Below, piece by piece: positions 1 to 8,573 of a stretch of 64,000 nt of DNA. Where the stretch lies: positions 2,542,001 through 2,606,000 of the forward strand of contig NZ_CP148752.1 in assembly GCF_040448305.1 (NCBI RefSeq). Reading direction: 5' to 3'. The stretch is from Pseudomonas fluorescens (GTDB lineage: Bacteria; Pseudomonadota; Gammaproteobacteria; Pseudomonadales; Pseudomonadaceae). Each line of letters opens with the position of its first letter. The stretch's first letter is position 1. The translations under genes were made by a program, and so were the position numbers. A model generated the notes under the pieces. It worked only from the letters and a program-made list of their open reading frames with translations, searched no databases and was not told the origin of the DNA.

Positions 1-234
1 GCAACCCAGGTGGAGGCCGTTGCGCTGCTGATCAAGACGGGTCGTTTCCTGGGGTTCCTGCCCCAGCATTACGCCGCACCGATGGTGGCGCGGGGAGAGT
101 TTCGCGCGGTGCGCCCGGACCTGATCAACATCGTCACGCCGTTCAGTCTGATCCTGCGCCATAACACTGTGCGCAGCCCCTTGGTGAAGGCATTTGCCCA
201 GGCACTGGGCGTGGATTTAAAAGCCTCGGTTTGA
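1..234 (+). CDS. LysR-family regulator, C-terminal end only
   Basis: The window opens inside a gene whose frame runs from base 1 to a TGA at 232-234. The visible 77 residues (about AVALLIKTGRFLGFLPQHYA, then RPDLINIVTPFSLILRHNT) resemble the last part of a LysR effector-binding domain: a short helix, the strand that reads 'lGfLP.h.a', and a final helix. The DNA-binding domain lies outside the window, so the target genes cannot be judged. Nothing links it to the inositol genes, which are on the other side of a 470-base stretch without a gene. Confidence 0.6.
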   Translation, partial: ATQVEAVALLIKTGRFLGFLPQHYAAPMVARGEFRAVRPDLINIVTPFSLILRHNTVRSPLVKAFAQALGVDLKASV

Positions 235-708
235 TTGTTCGCCGCGTTGAACACTAACTAACGAACACTGGCGGCCAATGGGGATGATTGGACCAGGTTT
301 AAGGCTTCAGCACTTGCAGCAACACGAAATCGTTTTTATCGAAACACCCGCTCAATACTGCTTGTAGAGTTCCCAATGCCGTGCCGTGAAGAGCGCGATA
401 ATCGCTGAGATCCATCATCACACAAGCAGGCGCCGCAACACTTTCCAGTCCCAGGAACGATTGGCTGAAGACTGGTTGCAAGTCCTGCGATATTGACCAT
501 GAACTTGATCACCTTGGCGTCCTTATCCGGCCACGCTCTCCCGCGGTGAAGCGCAACGCGTGGCCCCGGCCGGTGATACCCCGGTGCTTGCGGCTGCCAC
601 CGACGGAATCGAATTTCGCAGAGATCAGCTGTGAACAGGTACAGGCTCCACAGACTTTCGCCCGGCGTCCGTCCTGCTACCGCCTATTGGCGGCAGCCTT
701 ATCGGCGA
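235..708. other. Stretch without a convincing gene
   Basis: No open frame here has a credible start, ribosome site and family match. A minus-strand frame at 299-481 opens only with TTG and ends in a natural-looking tail (FDKNDFVLLQVLKP). It is closed by a stop about 30 bases upstream, so it could be the worn 3' end of a lost gene. On the plus strand 538-633 stays open but has no start. No terminator hairpin with a T-run was seen. It may be decayed sequence between the LysR gene and the inositol locus. Confidence 0.4.
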
Positions 709-1824
709 TCAGACCTCGCTGATATTGACCCAGCGCTGTTCCCGCGCCGCCAATCGAATCGCCGTCGCCAGCCGCTCCACTTCCAGGGCTTGCTCGAAGT
801 CGGTGCCGGCTTGTCCGTGCCCGGCCAAGGCCATGATCAACTCATGCACTTCCAGCGTTTTCAACTCGTTGTAGCCCAGCTGATGCCCCGGCGCGGGACT
901 GAACGCTGCATATCCGGGCAGGTTCGGCCCGGCCAGTAAACGCTGGAAACCGTCCTGGCCGACACGGCACAGGCGTAACTCATTCAAACGCTCCTGATCG
1001 AATGACAGGGTCCCTTGGGTGCCACTGATCTCGAAACTCAGGTGATTCTTGTAGCCGTGCTTGAGCCAACTGCTGCTGAAGGTGCCACGCGCGCCGCTGG
1101 CAAAGCGCAGTAACGCATGGGCCTGATCGTCGACGGCAATTGTGCGTTGTTCCTGGCTACCGGCTGTGGCCGGGCGCTGGCGGTGCACGGTCTGGGAATC
1201 GGCGCATACCGCTTCGACATTGCCGAGCAGATAGCGCGCCATGCCCAGCAAGTGGCTGCCCAGGTCCGCCAGCGCGCCACCGGCATGTTCGGCCTCACAG
1301 CGCCACGACCAGGGTGACGCTGGATCGGCCATGAAGTCTTCGCTGAATTCGCCTTGAAAGCTGATGATCTCACCGAGTTTGCCGCTCTGAATCAACTCCC
1401 GCGCCAGGCCGATGATCGGGTTGTGCTGGTAGTTGTAGCCGACACGGGTGACCACGCCCGCATCCTTGGCCGCCAGGTGCATGGCGTTGGCCTGTTCGAG
1501 GTTCACCGCCAGCGGTTTTTCGCAGTACACCGGTTTGCCAGCGGCAAGCGCGGCCATGGCCATCGGGTAGTGCAGGTGGTTGGGGGTGGTGATGGCGATC
1601 AGGTTGACCTTGGGGTCGTCGATCAATTGCTGCCAGTCGCCATAGGCCTGCTCAAAGCCCCAGGCAGTGGCGCATGCCTGGGCACGAACGGAATCGGCGT
1701 CGGCCAGGGCGGCGAGGCGAAGCGTGAAGGGCAGTTCGAATGCTGCGCTGACGTTGCGAAAGGCCAGGGCATGGGCACGCCCCATGAAACCCGTGCCGAT
1801 AAGTCCGATTCCGAGTTCGCGCAT
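709..1824 (-). CDS. Gfo/Idh/MocA-family NAD(P)-dependent oxidoreductase
   Basis: A 371-residue sugar or inositol dehydrogenase of the Gfo/Idh/MocA type. The N-terminus has the Rossmann motif GLIGTGFMGRAHA (residues 7-19), and the family signature CEKPLAVN follows near residue 100. The C-terminal half is the mixed alpha/beta substrate domain, with the motif GGALADLGSHLLGMARYLLG carrying the usual Asp/His pair. The likely reaction is oxidation of an inositol or related polyol to the keto form in the cytoplasm. It lies 160 bases downstream of iolR on the same strand, with its own candidate IolR half-box and an AACAAAAA leader at 1840-1847, so it is probably part of the inositol regulon. It is one of four paralogues in the window, and the stereoisomer it acts on is not predictable. 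Confidence 0.85.
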   Translation of the reverse strand: MRELGIGLIGTGFMGRAHALAFRNVSAAFELPFTLRLAALADADSVRAQACATAWGFEQAYGDWQQLIDDPKVNLIAITTPNHLHYPMAMAALAAGKPVYCEKPLAVNLEQANAMHLAAKDAGVVTRVGYNYQHNPIIGLARELIQSGKLGEIISFQGEFSEDFMADPASPWSWRCEAEHAGGALADLGSHLLGMARYLLGNVEAVCADSQTVHRQRPATAGSQEQRTIAVDDQAHALLRFASGARGTFSSSWLKHGYKNHLSFEISGTQGTLSFDQERLNELRLCRVGQDGFQRLLAGPNLPGYAAFSPAPGHQLGYNELKTLEVHELIMALAGHGQAGTDFEQALEVERLATAIRLAAREQRWVNISEV

Positions 1825-1865
1825 GACAGGATCCTTTGGTTTTTGTTTTCAGGAAACCCGTTTAT

Positions 1866-1879
1866 AGAATAAAAATTCC
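1866..1879. promoter_or_regulatory. Degenerate IolR-type box (AGAA-N6-TTCC)
   Basis: The bases read AGAATAAAAATTCC, one mismatch from GGAA-N6-TTCC, 42 bases upstream of the dehydrogenase start at 1824. A second partial copy, GGAA-N6-TTTA, begins at 1894. The surrounding 1860-1910 is AT-rich and probably holds the promoter. It is assigned by similarity to the two perfect copies at 3077 and 14690. Confidence 0.4.
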
Positions 1880-1983
1880 TTTTCATCAATTATGGAATAA
1901 ATATTTACATGTGGCCGCTGAGCGCTCGCGTGCAAACGCGGGAGTTCTTCGCTGCGCGCGGCGCCGTAACGCCAGTGTCTCGG

Positions 1984-2904
1984 TCAGTCTTCGAACCCGA
2001 CCTGCTCGTGAATCTCATCGACTTTCAATTCCAGTCGATAAGCCACGGCGATAAACAGCGCCTGACACAGGCACAAGGTCGCACTCAACGAGCGGAAGGC
2101 AAACGAGCTGCCTTCGTTGACCAGCAGCACGGTGTTGGCGCGCTTGGCCAAAGGTGAAAGGTTACTGTCGGTGATGATCAGGGTTTTCGCCTGATGATGC
2201 TGGGCGATGCGCAGGCAGTGTTGGGTTTCCTTGCCATACGGCGTGAAGCTGATGGCGATCACCAGGTCATTGGCGCGCACGCTGCGCATCTGCTCGCGGT
2301 AACTGCCGCCGAGCCCCGATACCAGGTGGATGCGCTTGTTGGTGTGTTGCAGGTTGTAGACCAGGTAATCGGCCACCGCGAACGAGCGGCGCACGCCGAC
2401 CACGTAGATGTTGTCAGCGTTGACCACCAGATCCACGGACTTGTCGAAGGCCTGATCATCGAGTTCCAGCCCCAGCCGTTCGATGCCCGACAGGGTGGCG
2501 TCGATGCATTCGCGCGCCAGGTCGCCGCCGCTGGCCTTCTGTGACTTGTTGGCGATCATGCTGCGAATGCGCTGCTGGTAGTTCTGCACCGGCGTGGTCT
2601 TGTGGGTATACGCCTCGCGAAACAGCGCCTGCATTTCGCTGAAGCCGCTGAAGCCGAAACGCTGGGAAAACCGCACGATGGCCGACGGGTGCACTTCGCA
2701 TTCGCGAGCGATGTCGCTGATGCGGTCGACCATGATCCGGTCGCTCTGCTGGCTCATGTAGCTGGCGATGCGTTTGAGCTGGCGCGGCAGGCTTTCGTAT
2801 TCATCGGTGATCAGCTGCAGCAGACGCTCGGCATTGATCGGGGGGCTGGTGAGATCGCTGTCGGGCGTGCTCTCGGTCGTAGCCGGCTGATCGGTGCGGG
2901 ACAT
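1984..2904 (-). CDS. iolR: MurR/RpiR-family regulator, likely inositol repressor IolR
   Basis: A 306-residue regulator. After a loose N-terminal tail rich in Ser/Thr/Pro comes an RpiR-type helix-turn-helix (about residues 25-105; RISDIARECEVHPSAIVRFSQRFGFSGFSEMQ). A SIS sugar-isomerase domain follows (about 135-270; NIYVVGVRRSFAVADYLVYNL and VIAISFTPYGKETQHCLRIA). SIS domains of this family bind phosphosugar-like effectors. It is transcribed away from iolC, and the 310-base space between them carries a perfect GGAA-N6-TTCC palindrome. It probably represses the iol genes until an inositol breakdown intermediate appears, as described for rhizobial IolR. The start at 2904 is preceded by AAGGA. 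Confidence 0.85.
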   Translation of the reverse strand: MSRTDQPATTESTPDSDLTSPPINAERLLQLITDEYESLPRQLKRIASYMSQQSDRIMVDRISDIARECEVHPSAIVRFSQRFGFSGFSEMQALFREAYTHKTTPVQNYQQRIRSMIANKSQKASGGDLARECIDATLSGIERLGLELDDQAFDKSVDLVVNADNIYVVGVRRSFAVADYLVYNLQHTNKRIHLVSGLGGSYREQMRSVRANDLVIAISFTPYGKETQHCLRIAQHHQAKTLIITDSNLSPLAKRANTVLLVNEGSSFAFRSLSATLCLCQALFIAVAYRLELKVDEIHEQVGFED

Positions 2905-3076
2905 TGGGGAATCCTTCTGGCTTGTTCTTATAGGGCCGATTTTTCACTTCGTCCCCTGACAATAGGTTGGCTGTGCGCAGTCTACAGGGTAGGCCCGAAT
3001 AAAATCTTGAGCTTGCAGCAGTGTGAAGCTTGCTGAAACGATGCACTGCTTCTGGAACGCATGTGCCAAAGCTTAT

Positions 3077-3092
3077 TGGAAAAAATATTCCA
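3077..3092. promoter_or_regulatory. IolR-type operator in the iolR-iolC intergenic region
   Basis: TGGAAAAAATATTCCA fits T-GGAA-N6-TTCC-A exactly. It lies in the 2905-3214 space between divergent iolR and iolC, inside the AT-rich block 3074-3120. A related half-site, TTGGAATAATTATT, begins at 3104. GGAA-N6-TTCC is the motif I recall for Sinorhizobium meliloti IolR, and the link to this IolR is inferred from position. The rest of 2905-3214 holds no gene. Confidence 0.6.
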
Positions 3093-3214
3093 TGTAAAAA
3101 TATTTGGAATAATTATTGATTATTCGGTCCCGGTCGTTTTAGTCTGCATCCACCAAGAGTGTTCGGTACGGCCATCGCCCCGAACGCAGGCTGATAAAAA
3201 TAACAGGAGCCAGC

Positions 3215-5152
3215 ATGGGCCAGACTCGTTTTGCCAGTGGGCGTCAATTGGATCTGATTTGCCTGGGGCGCCTAGGCGTCGACCTCTATGCGCAGCAAGT
3301 CGGGGCGCGGCTGGAGGATGTAAGCAGCTTTGCCAAGTACCTCGGCGGCTCGTCCGCCAACATCGCCTTCGGCACCGCGCGGTTGGGGCTGAAGTCGGCG
3401 ATGCTGAGCCGGGTAGGGGACGACCATATGGGGCGCTTCCTCGTTGAGTCCCTGACCCGTGAAGGCTGCGATGTCAGTGGCATCAAGGTCGATCCGGAGC
3501 GCTTGACCGCCATGGTCCTGCTGGGGCTCAAGGACCGCGAAACCTTTCCTTTGGTCTTCTACCGCGAAAACTGCGCCGACATGGCACTGCGGGCCGAAGA
3601 CATCAGCGAAGCCTTCATCTCTTCCAGTAAAGCCTTGCTGATCACCGGCACGCATTTCTCCACCGACGGTGTGTACAAGTCGAGCATCCTGGCCCTGGAA
3701 TATGCACAGAAGCACAACGTCAAGCGGGTGCTGGACATCGACTACCGCCCGGTGCTCTGGGGGCTGGCCGGCAAGGCGGACGGTGAGACCCGTTTCGTCG
3801 CCGACCAGAACGTCAGCCAGCATGTGCAGAAAATCCTTCCGCGTTTCGACCTGATCGTCGGCACTGAAGAAGAGTTCCTGATTGCCGGTGGTGCCGAGGA
3901 TTTGCTCACTGCGCTGCGCAATGTCCGGCGCCTGAGCGCTGCGACCCTGGTGGTCAAGCTCGGTCCGCAAGGCTGCACGGTGATTCATGGAGAGATCCCG
4001 ACCCGTCTTGAAGACGGTGCGATTTATCCCGGCGTGCGTGTGGAAGTGCTTAACGTGCTGGGGGCCGGCGATGCCTTCATGTCGGGCTTCCTCAGCGGTT
4101 GGCTGGAGGACGCCAGCGATGAGCGCTGCTGCCAGTTGGCCAACGCCTGTGGCGGCCTGGTGGTGTCGCGCCATGCCTGCGCCCCGGCGATGCCGACCCG
4201 CGCCGAACTGGATTACCTGTTCAACAGCCCGGTGCCGATTACCCGCCCGGACCAGGACGCGGTGTTGCAGCGCCTGCATCAGGTCAGCGTGCCGCGCAAA
4301 CAGTGGAAGCAACTGTTCATCTTTGCCTTCGACCATCGCGGGCAACTGGTGGAGCTGGCGCAAAAGGGCGGCCGTGACCTCAACGCCATCTGCGAACTCA
4401 AGCAACTTTTTATCCAGGCCGTGGAGCGGGTCGAAACCGATTTGCGCGAGCAAGGTACCGACGCCAATGTCGGGCTGCTGGCCGATCAACGTTTCGGCCA
4501 GGACTCACTGAATGCCGCCACCGGTCGCGGCTGGTGGGTGGCGCGGCCGGTGGAAGTCCAGGGTTCGCGGCCATTGGCCTTCGAACACGGTCGCTCTATC
4601 GGCAGCAACCTGATCGCCTGGCCGCAAGAGCAGATCATCAAGTGCCTGGTGCAATTTCATCCCGACGACGAACCGTTGCTGCGTCTGGAACAGGAAGCGC
4701 AGATCAAGGGTTTGTATCAGGCGTCCCAGGTCAGTGGTCATGAACTGCTGCTGGAAATCATCCCGCCCAAGGATCACCCCTCGGCTCACCCGGACGTGCT
4801 GTATCGCGCCCTCAAGCGCCTCTACAACCTGGGCATCTACCCGGCGTGGTGGAAGATCGAAGCGCAAAGCGCCGAGGAGTGGCAGCAACTCGACGAACTG
4901 ATCCAGGAACGCGATCCGTACTGCCGAGGGGTGGTGCTGCTGGGCTTGAACGCCCCGGCATCAGCGTTGGCCGAAGGCTTTCAACAGGCCAGCCAGAGCC
5001 AGACCTGCCGCGGGTTCGCCGTGGGCCGGACGATTTTCCAGGAACCGAGCCGTGCGTGGTTGGCCGGGGAAATCGACGATGAGGCGCTGATTCAGCAGGT
5101 GCAAGGCACCTTTGTCGAATTGATCGATGCCTGGCGTGCGGCGCGGAGCTGA
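3215..5152 (+). CDS. iolC: 5-dehydro-2-deoxygluconokinase fused to DUF2090 aldolase-like domain
   Basis: A 645-residue fusion. Residues 1-325 are a PfkB/ribokinase-type kinase with GGSSANIAFGTARLG near residue 45 and the anion-hole/catalytic-base motif GAGDAFMSGFLSGW near 283. This part phosphorylates 5-dehydro-2-deoxygluconate. Residues 335-645 are a DUF2090 domain (KQLFIFAFDHRGQLVELA), a TIM-barrel fold related to class I aldolases. In proteobacteria lacking a separate iolJ this domain is thought to split the 6-phosphate into malonate semialdehyde and dihydroxyacetone phosphate. No stand-alone iolJ occurs in this cluster, which fits. It is the first gene of the operon, with an AGGAG site 6 bases before the ATG and AAAAATAA at 3196-3203. 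Confidence 0.93.
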   Translation: MGQTRFASGRQLDLICLGRLGVDLYAQQVGARLEDVSSFAKYLGGSSANIAFGTARLGLKSAMLSRVGDDHMGRFLVESLTREGCDVSGIKVDPERLTAMVLLGLKDRETFPLVFYRENCADMALRAEDISEAFISSSKALLITGTHFSTDGVYKSSILALEYAQKHNVKRVLDIDYRPVLWGLAGKADGETRFVADQNVSQHVQKILPRFDLIVGTEEEFLIAGGAEDLLTALRNVRRLSAATLVVKLGPQGCTVIHGEIPTRLEDGAIYPGVRVEVLNVLGAGDAFMSGFLSGWLEDASDERCCQLANACGGLVVSRHACAPAMPTRAELDYLFNSPVPITRPDQDAVLQRLHQVSVPRKQWKQLFIFAFDHRGQLVELAQKGGRDLNAICELKQLFIQAVERVETDLREQGTDANVGLLADQRFGQDSLNAATGRGWWVARPVEVQGSRPLAFEHGRSIGSNLIAWPQEQIIKCLVQFHPDDEPLLRLEQEAQIKGLYQASQVSGHELLLEIIPPKDHPSAHPDVLYRALKRLYNLGIYPAWWKIEAQSAEEWQQLDELIQERDPYCRGVVLLGLNAPASALAEGFQQASQSQTCRGFAVGRTIFQEPSRAWLAGEIDDEALIQQVQGTFVELIDAWRAARS

Positions 5153-5177
5153 ACATTTTCAATGTGTGAACACTGAA

Positions 5178-5205
5178 CCTGTGGGAGCAAGCTCGCTCCC
5201 ACAGG
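5178..5205. repeat. REP-type palindrome between iolC and iolE
   Basis: A near-perfect inverted repeat, CCTGTGGGAGC - AAGCTC - GCTCCCACAGG, in the 101-base gap between iolC and iolE. This core (GTGGGAGCAAGCTCGCTCCCAC) is the common REP sequence of fluorescens-group pseudomonads. As RNA it forms a strong stem without a following U-run, so it is more likely to affect message stability or polarity than to end transcription. Confidence 0.75.
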
Positions 5206-5234
5206 GTTCAGTGCCGTATTCAACGGTTAGGTAC

Positions 5235-5242
5235 AACAATAA
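5235..5242 (+). promoter_or_regulatory. Crc/Hfq-type CA motif before iolE
   Basis: AACAATAA fits the AAYAAYAA target of Hfq/Crc translational repression in pseudomonads. It sits 11 bases upstream of the iolE ATG and overlaps the ribosome-binding region (AAAAGGTG). Similar leaders precede several other inositol genes here. Confidence 0.5.
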
Positions 5243-5253
5243 AAGGTGCAGCC

Positions 5254-6147
5254 ATGCCCGCTATCCGAATTGGCATCAACCCGATCTCCTGGAGCAACGA
5301 CGACCTGCCGTCCCTCGGTGGCGAGACGCCATTGAGCACCGCCCTCGGCGAAGGCAAGGAAATCGGTTACGAAGGTTTTGAACTCAACGGCAAATTCCCC
5401 AAGGACGCCAAAGGCGTCGGCGACGTGCTGCGGCCCTATGACCTGGCGTTGGTGTCCGGCTGGTATTCCAGCCGTCTGGCACGGCGTTCCGTGGCCGAGG
5501 AAATCGACGCCATCGGCAGTCATGTCGAGCTGCTGGCGAAGAACGGCGCCAAGGTGCTGGTCTATGGCGAGGTCGCGGACTCCATCCAGGGCCAGCGCAT
5601 TCCTCTGGTCGAACGCCCGCGCTTGCACACCGAACAGGCCTGGCAGGAGTACGCCGACAAGCTCACCGAACTGGCGCGCTTCACCCTGTCCCAGGGCGTG
5701 CGCCTGGCCTATCACCACCACATGGGCGCCTACGTCGAATCCCCGGCGGACATCGACAAGTTGATGGCCCTGACCGGCAGCGAAGTCGGCCTGCTGTTCG
5801 ATTCGGGCCATTGCTACATGGGCGGCGGCGAACCCTTGCAGGTGCTGCGCAAACACATCGAACGCATCTGCCACGTACATTTCAAGGACGTGCGCAAACC
5901 GGTGGTGCAGCTGGCGCGCAACAACCTGTGGAGCTTCCCGGACTGCATCATCAACGGCACCTTCACCGTGCCCGGCGATGGTGATATCGACTTCGGCTCA
6001 TTGCTCGATGTGCTGCTGGCCGCCGATTACCACGGCTGGCTGGTGGTCGAAGCCGAGCAGGACCCGGCGGTGGCGCCAAGTTATGTCTACGCGAAAAAAG
6101 GCTACGACACCTTGCGTGCGTTGCTCGACGAGAGGATCGCGTCATGA
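5254..6147 (+). CDS. iolE: Inosose dehydratase IolE
   Basis: A 297-residue TIM-barrel (xylose-isomerase-like) protein that dehydrates scyllo-inosose (2-keto-myo-inositol) to 3D-trihydroxycyclohexane-1,2-dione. The N-terminus IRIGINPISWSNDDLPSLGG is typical of IolE. Metal-binding positions appear in the order YHHHMGAYVES, LLFDSGHCYMGGG, HVHFKDVR and VVEAEQDPAVAPS. The length is normal for the family. It follows iolC after a 101-base gap with a REP palindrome, and its stop overlaps the iolB start by 4 bases (ATGA), pointing to coupled translation. Confidence 0.95.
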   Translation: MPAIRIGINPISWSNDDLPSLGGETPLSTALGEGKEIGYEGFELNGKFPKDAKGVGDVLRPYDLALVSGWYSSRLARRSVAEEIDAIGSHVELLAKNGAKVLVYGEVADSIQGQRIPLVERPRLHTEQAWQEYADKLTELARFTLSQGVRLAYHHHMGAYVESPADIDKLMALTGSEVGLLFDSGHCYMGGGEPLQVLRKHIERICHVHFKDVRKPVVQLARNNLWSFPDCIINGTFTVPGDGDIDFGSLLDVLLAADYHGWLVVEAEQDPAVAPSYVYAKKGYDTLRALLDERIAS

Positions 6148-6986
6148 GCCTGCTGGTCAAAAGCAACGCCCGCGGCCGCACCATGGTCGAGTTGGGCAAC
6201 GGCGAGCTGGAATACGTCGGCTTCGCCGCCTACCGCTTGAGCCTGGGCGAAACACTGCCGGTCTCGGCGGGTGATAAAGAACTGTGCCTGGTGCTGCTCA
6301 GCGGCCGGGTCAGCATCAAGGGCGAAGCGCCGGGGCAGGGCGCGTTCGACTGGGACAACATTGGCGATCGGCAGTCGGTGTTCGAAGACAAGTCTCCGTT
6401 CGCCGCGTACTTGCCACTCGGCAGTCAAGCCCAGGTGGTCGCCCTGAGTGATGTGCAAATTGCCGTGTGTTCCGCGCCTGGCTTCACTACTGAAGCCAGT
6501 AGCGAAAAGATCGCAGCCTTCGGCAGCTCCTACAGCCCACGCCTGATCAAGCCCGACACGATGAAGCGCAGCGTGCGCGGCAAGGGCGCCAACACCCGCT
6601 ACGTCTGCGACATCCTGCCGGACACCGAGCCCGCCCATTCACTGCTGGTGGTCGAAGTGCGCACACCGTCCGGACACTCCTCCAGCTACCCGCCACACAA
6701 GCACGACACCGACGACCTGCCGCACCAGAGCTTTCTCGAAGAAACCTATTACCACCAGATCAACCCGCCCCAGGGCTTCGTGTTCCAGCGGGTGTACACC
6801 GACGATCGCAGCATCGATCAGGCCATGGCCGTGGAAAACAGCGACCTGGTGGTCGTGCCCAAGGGTTATCACCCGGTCAGTGTGCCGTACGGCTACGAGT
6901 CGTATTACCTGAACGTGATGGCCGGCCCGAAACGCGTCTGGCAGTTCCATAACGATCCGCAGCACAGTTGGCTGCTTGATCTGTGA
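6144..6986 (+). CDS. iolB: 5-deoxy-glucuronate isomerase IolB
   Basis: A 280-residue bicupin isomerase that converts 5-deoxy-D-glucuronate to 5-dehydro-2-deoxy-D-gluconate. The C-terminal cupin carries the metal cluster SYPPHKHDTDDLPHQSFLEE with three histidines and a glutamate, followed by VVVPKGYHPVSVPYGYESYY, the second conserved block. The start overlaps the iolE stop. Sequence and length match the IolB family well, and nothing is missing. Confidence 0.95.
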   Translation: MSLLVKSNARGRTMVELGNGELEYVGFAAYRLSLGETLPVSAGDKELCLVLLSGRVSIKGEAPGQGAFDWDNIGDRQSVFEDKSPFAAYLPLGSQAQVVALSDVQIAVCSAPGFTTEASSEKIAAFGSSYSPRLIKPDTMKRSVRGKGANTRYVCDILPDTEPAHSLLVVEVRTPSGHSSSYPPHKHDTDDLPHQSFLEETYYHQINPPQGFVFQRVYTDDRSIDQAMAVENSDLVVVPKGYHPVSVPYGYESYYLNVMAGPKRVWQFHNDPQHSWLLDL

Positions 6987-7034
6987 ACTGAAAAGCCTGA
7001 ATTCCAACGTCTGAATTCCACTATCTGCACGGAG

Positions 7035-7042
7035 AACAATAA
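7035..7042 (+). promoter_or_regulatory. Crc/Hfq-type CA motif before iolA
   Basis: AACAATAA directly follows the GGAG ribosome site and ends 2 bases before the iolA ATG. Binding of Hfq/Crc here would block translation initiation. Confidence 0.5.
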
Positions 7043-7044
7043 CG

Positions 7045-8547
7045 ATGAGCGACGCCCAGGTAATCGGCCATTACATAGACGGTCAGGTGCAAGACACCGG
7101 CAGTGAGCGGTTCAGCAATGTCTTCAACCCGGCCACCGGCAGCGTGCAGGCACGGGTCGGGCTGGCCAGCGAGAAGACTGTGGACGAGGCAGTCGCATCG
7201 GCCCTCAAGGCCTTTCCAGCTTGGTCCGAGCAATCATCCCTGCGCCGTTCGAGGGTGATGTTCAAGTTCAAGGAATTGCTCGACCGCCATCACGATGAAC
7301 TGGCAGAAATCATCAGCCGCGAACACGGCAAGGTGTTTTCCGACGCCAAGGGCGAAGTCACCCGTGGCATCGAAATCGTCGAATACGCCTGTGGTGCGCC
7401 GAACCTGTTGAAAACCGAATTCAGCGACAACATCGGCGGCGGCATCGACAACTGGAACCTGCGCCAGCCGCTGGGTGTTTGTGCCGGGGTTACGCCGTTC
7501 AACTTCCCGGTGATGGTGCCGCTGTGGATGATCCCGCTGGCGCTGGTTACCGGTAACTGCTTCATCCTCAAGCCGTCCGAACGTGATCCGTCCGCCAGTT
7601 TGCTGATGGCCCGTTTGCTCACCGAGGCCGGGTTGCCGGATGGTGTGTTCAACGTGGTCCAGGGCGACAAGGCCGCGGTCGATGCGCTGCTGCAACACCC
7701 GGACATCGAAGCGATTTCCTTTGTCGGCTCGACGCCGATTGCCGAGTACATCCATCAGCAAGCCACCTCCCGGGGCAAGCGCGTGCAGGCCCTGGGCGGG
7801 GCGAAGAACCACATGATCGTCATGCCCGATGCGGATCTGGATCAAGCGGCGGATGCCTTGATCGGCGCGGCGTACGGCTCGGCCGGTGAGCGCTGCATGG
7901 CGATCTCGATTGCCGTGGCGGTGGGTGATGTCGGCGACCGCTTGATCGCCAAGTTGCTGCCGCGCATCGATCAACTGAAGGTCGGCAACGGCATGCAGAG
8001 CGACAGCGACATGGGGCCGTTGGTGACGGCCGAGCACAAGGCCAAGGTCGAAGGCTTCATTGACCAGGGTGTGGCTCAAGGTGCGCAGCTGATTGTCGAT
8101 GGTCGTCATTTCAAGGTGCCGGGCGCCGAGAACGGCTTCTTCGTTGGCGCGACGCTGTTCGACAAGGTCACGACCGAGATGAGCATTTACCAACAGGAAA
8201 TCTTCGGTCCGGTGCTGGGCATCGTGCGTGTGCCGGACTTCGCCAGCGCGGTGGCGCTGATCAACGCCCACGAATTCGGCAACGGTGTGTCCTGCTTCAC
8301 CAGCGACGGCGGCATTGCCCGAGCCTTCGCCCGCACCATCAAGGTCGGCATGGTCGGCATCAACGTGCCGATTCCGGTGCCCATGGCCTGGCACTCGTTC
8401 GGTGGCTGGAAACGCTCGCTGTTCGGCGACCACCATGCCTACGGTGAAGAAGGCATCCGCTTCTACAGTCGCTACAAAAGCGTGATGCAACGCTGGCCCG
8501 ACAGCATCGCCAAGGGCCCTGAATTCAGCATGCCGACAGCCAAATAA
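7045..8547 (+). CDS. iolA: CoA-acylating methylmalonate/malonate-semialdehyde dehydrogenase
   Basis: A 500-residue aldehyde dehydrogenase of the MmsA/IolA type, which turns malonate semialdehyde into acetyl-CoA and CO2 with NAD and CoA, the last carbon-yielding step of inositol breakdown. The nucleophile is Cys284 in GSAGERCMAIS, and FNFPVMVPLWMIPLALVTGN and the end motif PMAWHSFGGWKRSLFGDHHAYG are family-typical. MmsA homologues also serve valine breakdown. The position inside the iol operon argues for the inositol role, with mmsA as the alternative name. Confidence 0.93.
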   Translation: MSDAQVIGHYIDGQVQDTGSERFSNVFNPATGSVQARVGLASEKTVDEAVASALKAFPAWSEQSSLRRSRVMFKFKELLDRHHDELAEIISREHGKVFSDAKGEVTRGIEIVEYACGAPNLLKTEFSDNIGGGIDNWNLRQPLGVCAGVTPFNFPVMVPLWMIPLALVTGNCFILKPSERDPSASLLMARLLTEAGLPDGVFNVVQGDKAAVDALLQHPDIEAISFVGSTPIAEYIHQQATSRGKRVQALGGAKNHMIVMPDADLDQAADALIGAAYGSAGERCMAISIAVAVGDVGDRLIAKLLPRIDQLKVGNGMQSDSDMGPLVTAEHKAKVEGFIDQGVAQGAQLIVDGRHFKVPGAENGFFVGATLFDKVTTEMSIYQQEIFGPVLGIVRVPDFASAVALINAHEFGNGVSCFTSDGGIARAFARTIKVGMVGINVPIPVPMAWHSFGGWKRSLFGDHHAYGEEGIRFYSRYKSVMQRWPDSIAKGPEFSMPTAK

Positions 8548-8562
8548 TTCACTTGTGTGGAG

Positions 8563-8573
8563 AACAACAATAA
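8563..8573 (+). promoter_or_regulatory. Overlapping CA motifs at the iolI start
   Basis: The run AACAACAATAA contains AACAACAA and AACAATAA in overlap. It follows GGAG at 8559-8562 and runs into the ATG at 8573, so a bound Hfq/Crc complex would cover the start codon. Confidence 0.5.

Noticed and set aside
299..481. 60-codon minus-strand frame before the first dehydrogenase
   Set aside because: It opens only with TTG, lacks a ribosome site and is closed just upstream; at most a worn gene end, so it is only mentioned under the gap.
403..720. HELDHL-like string in a plus-strand frame, resembling the peptide deformylase metal motif
   Set aside because: The frame has no start, no other deformylase block and a random-looking remainder; judged a coincidence.
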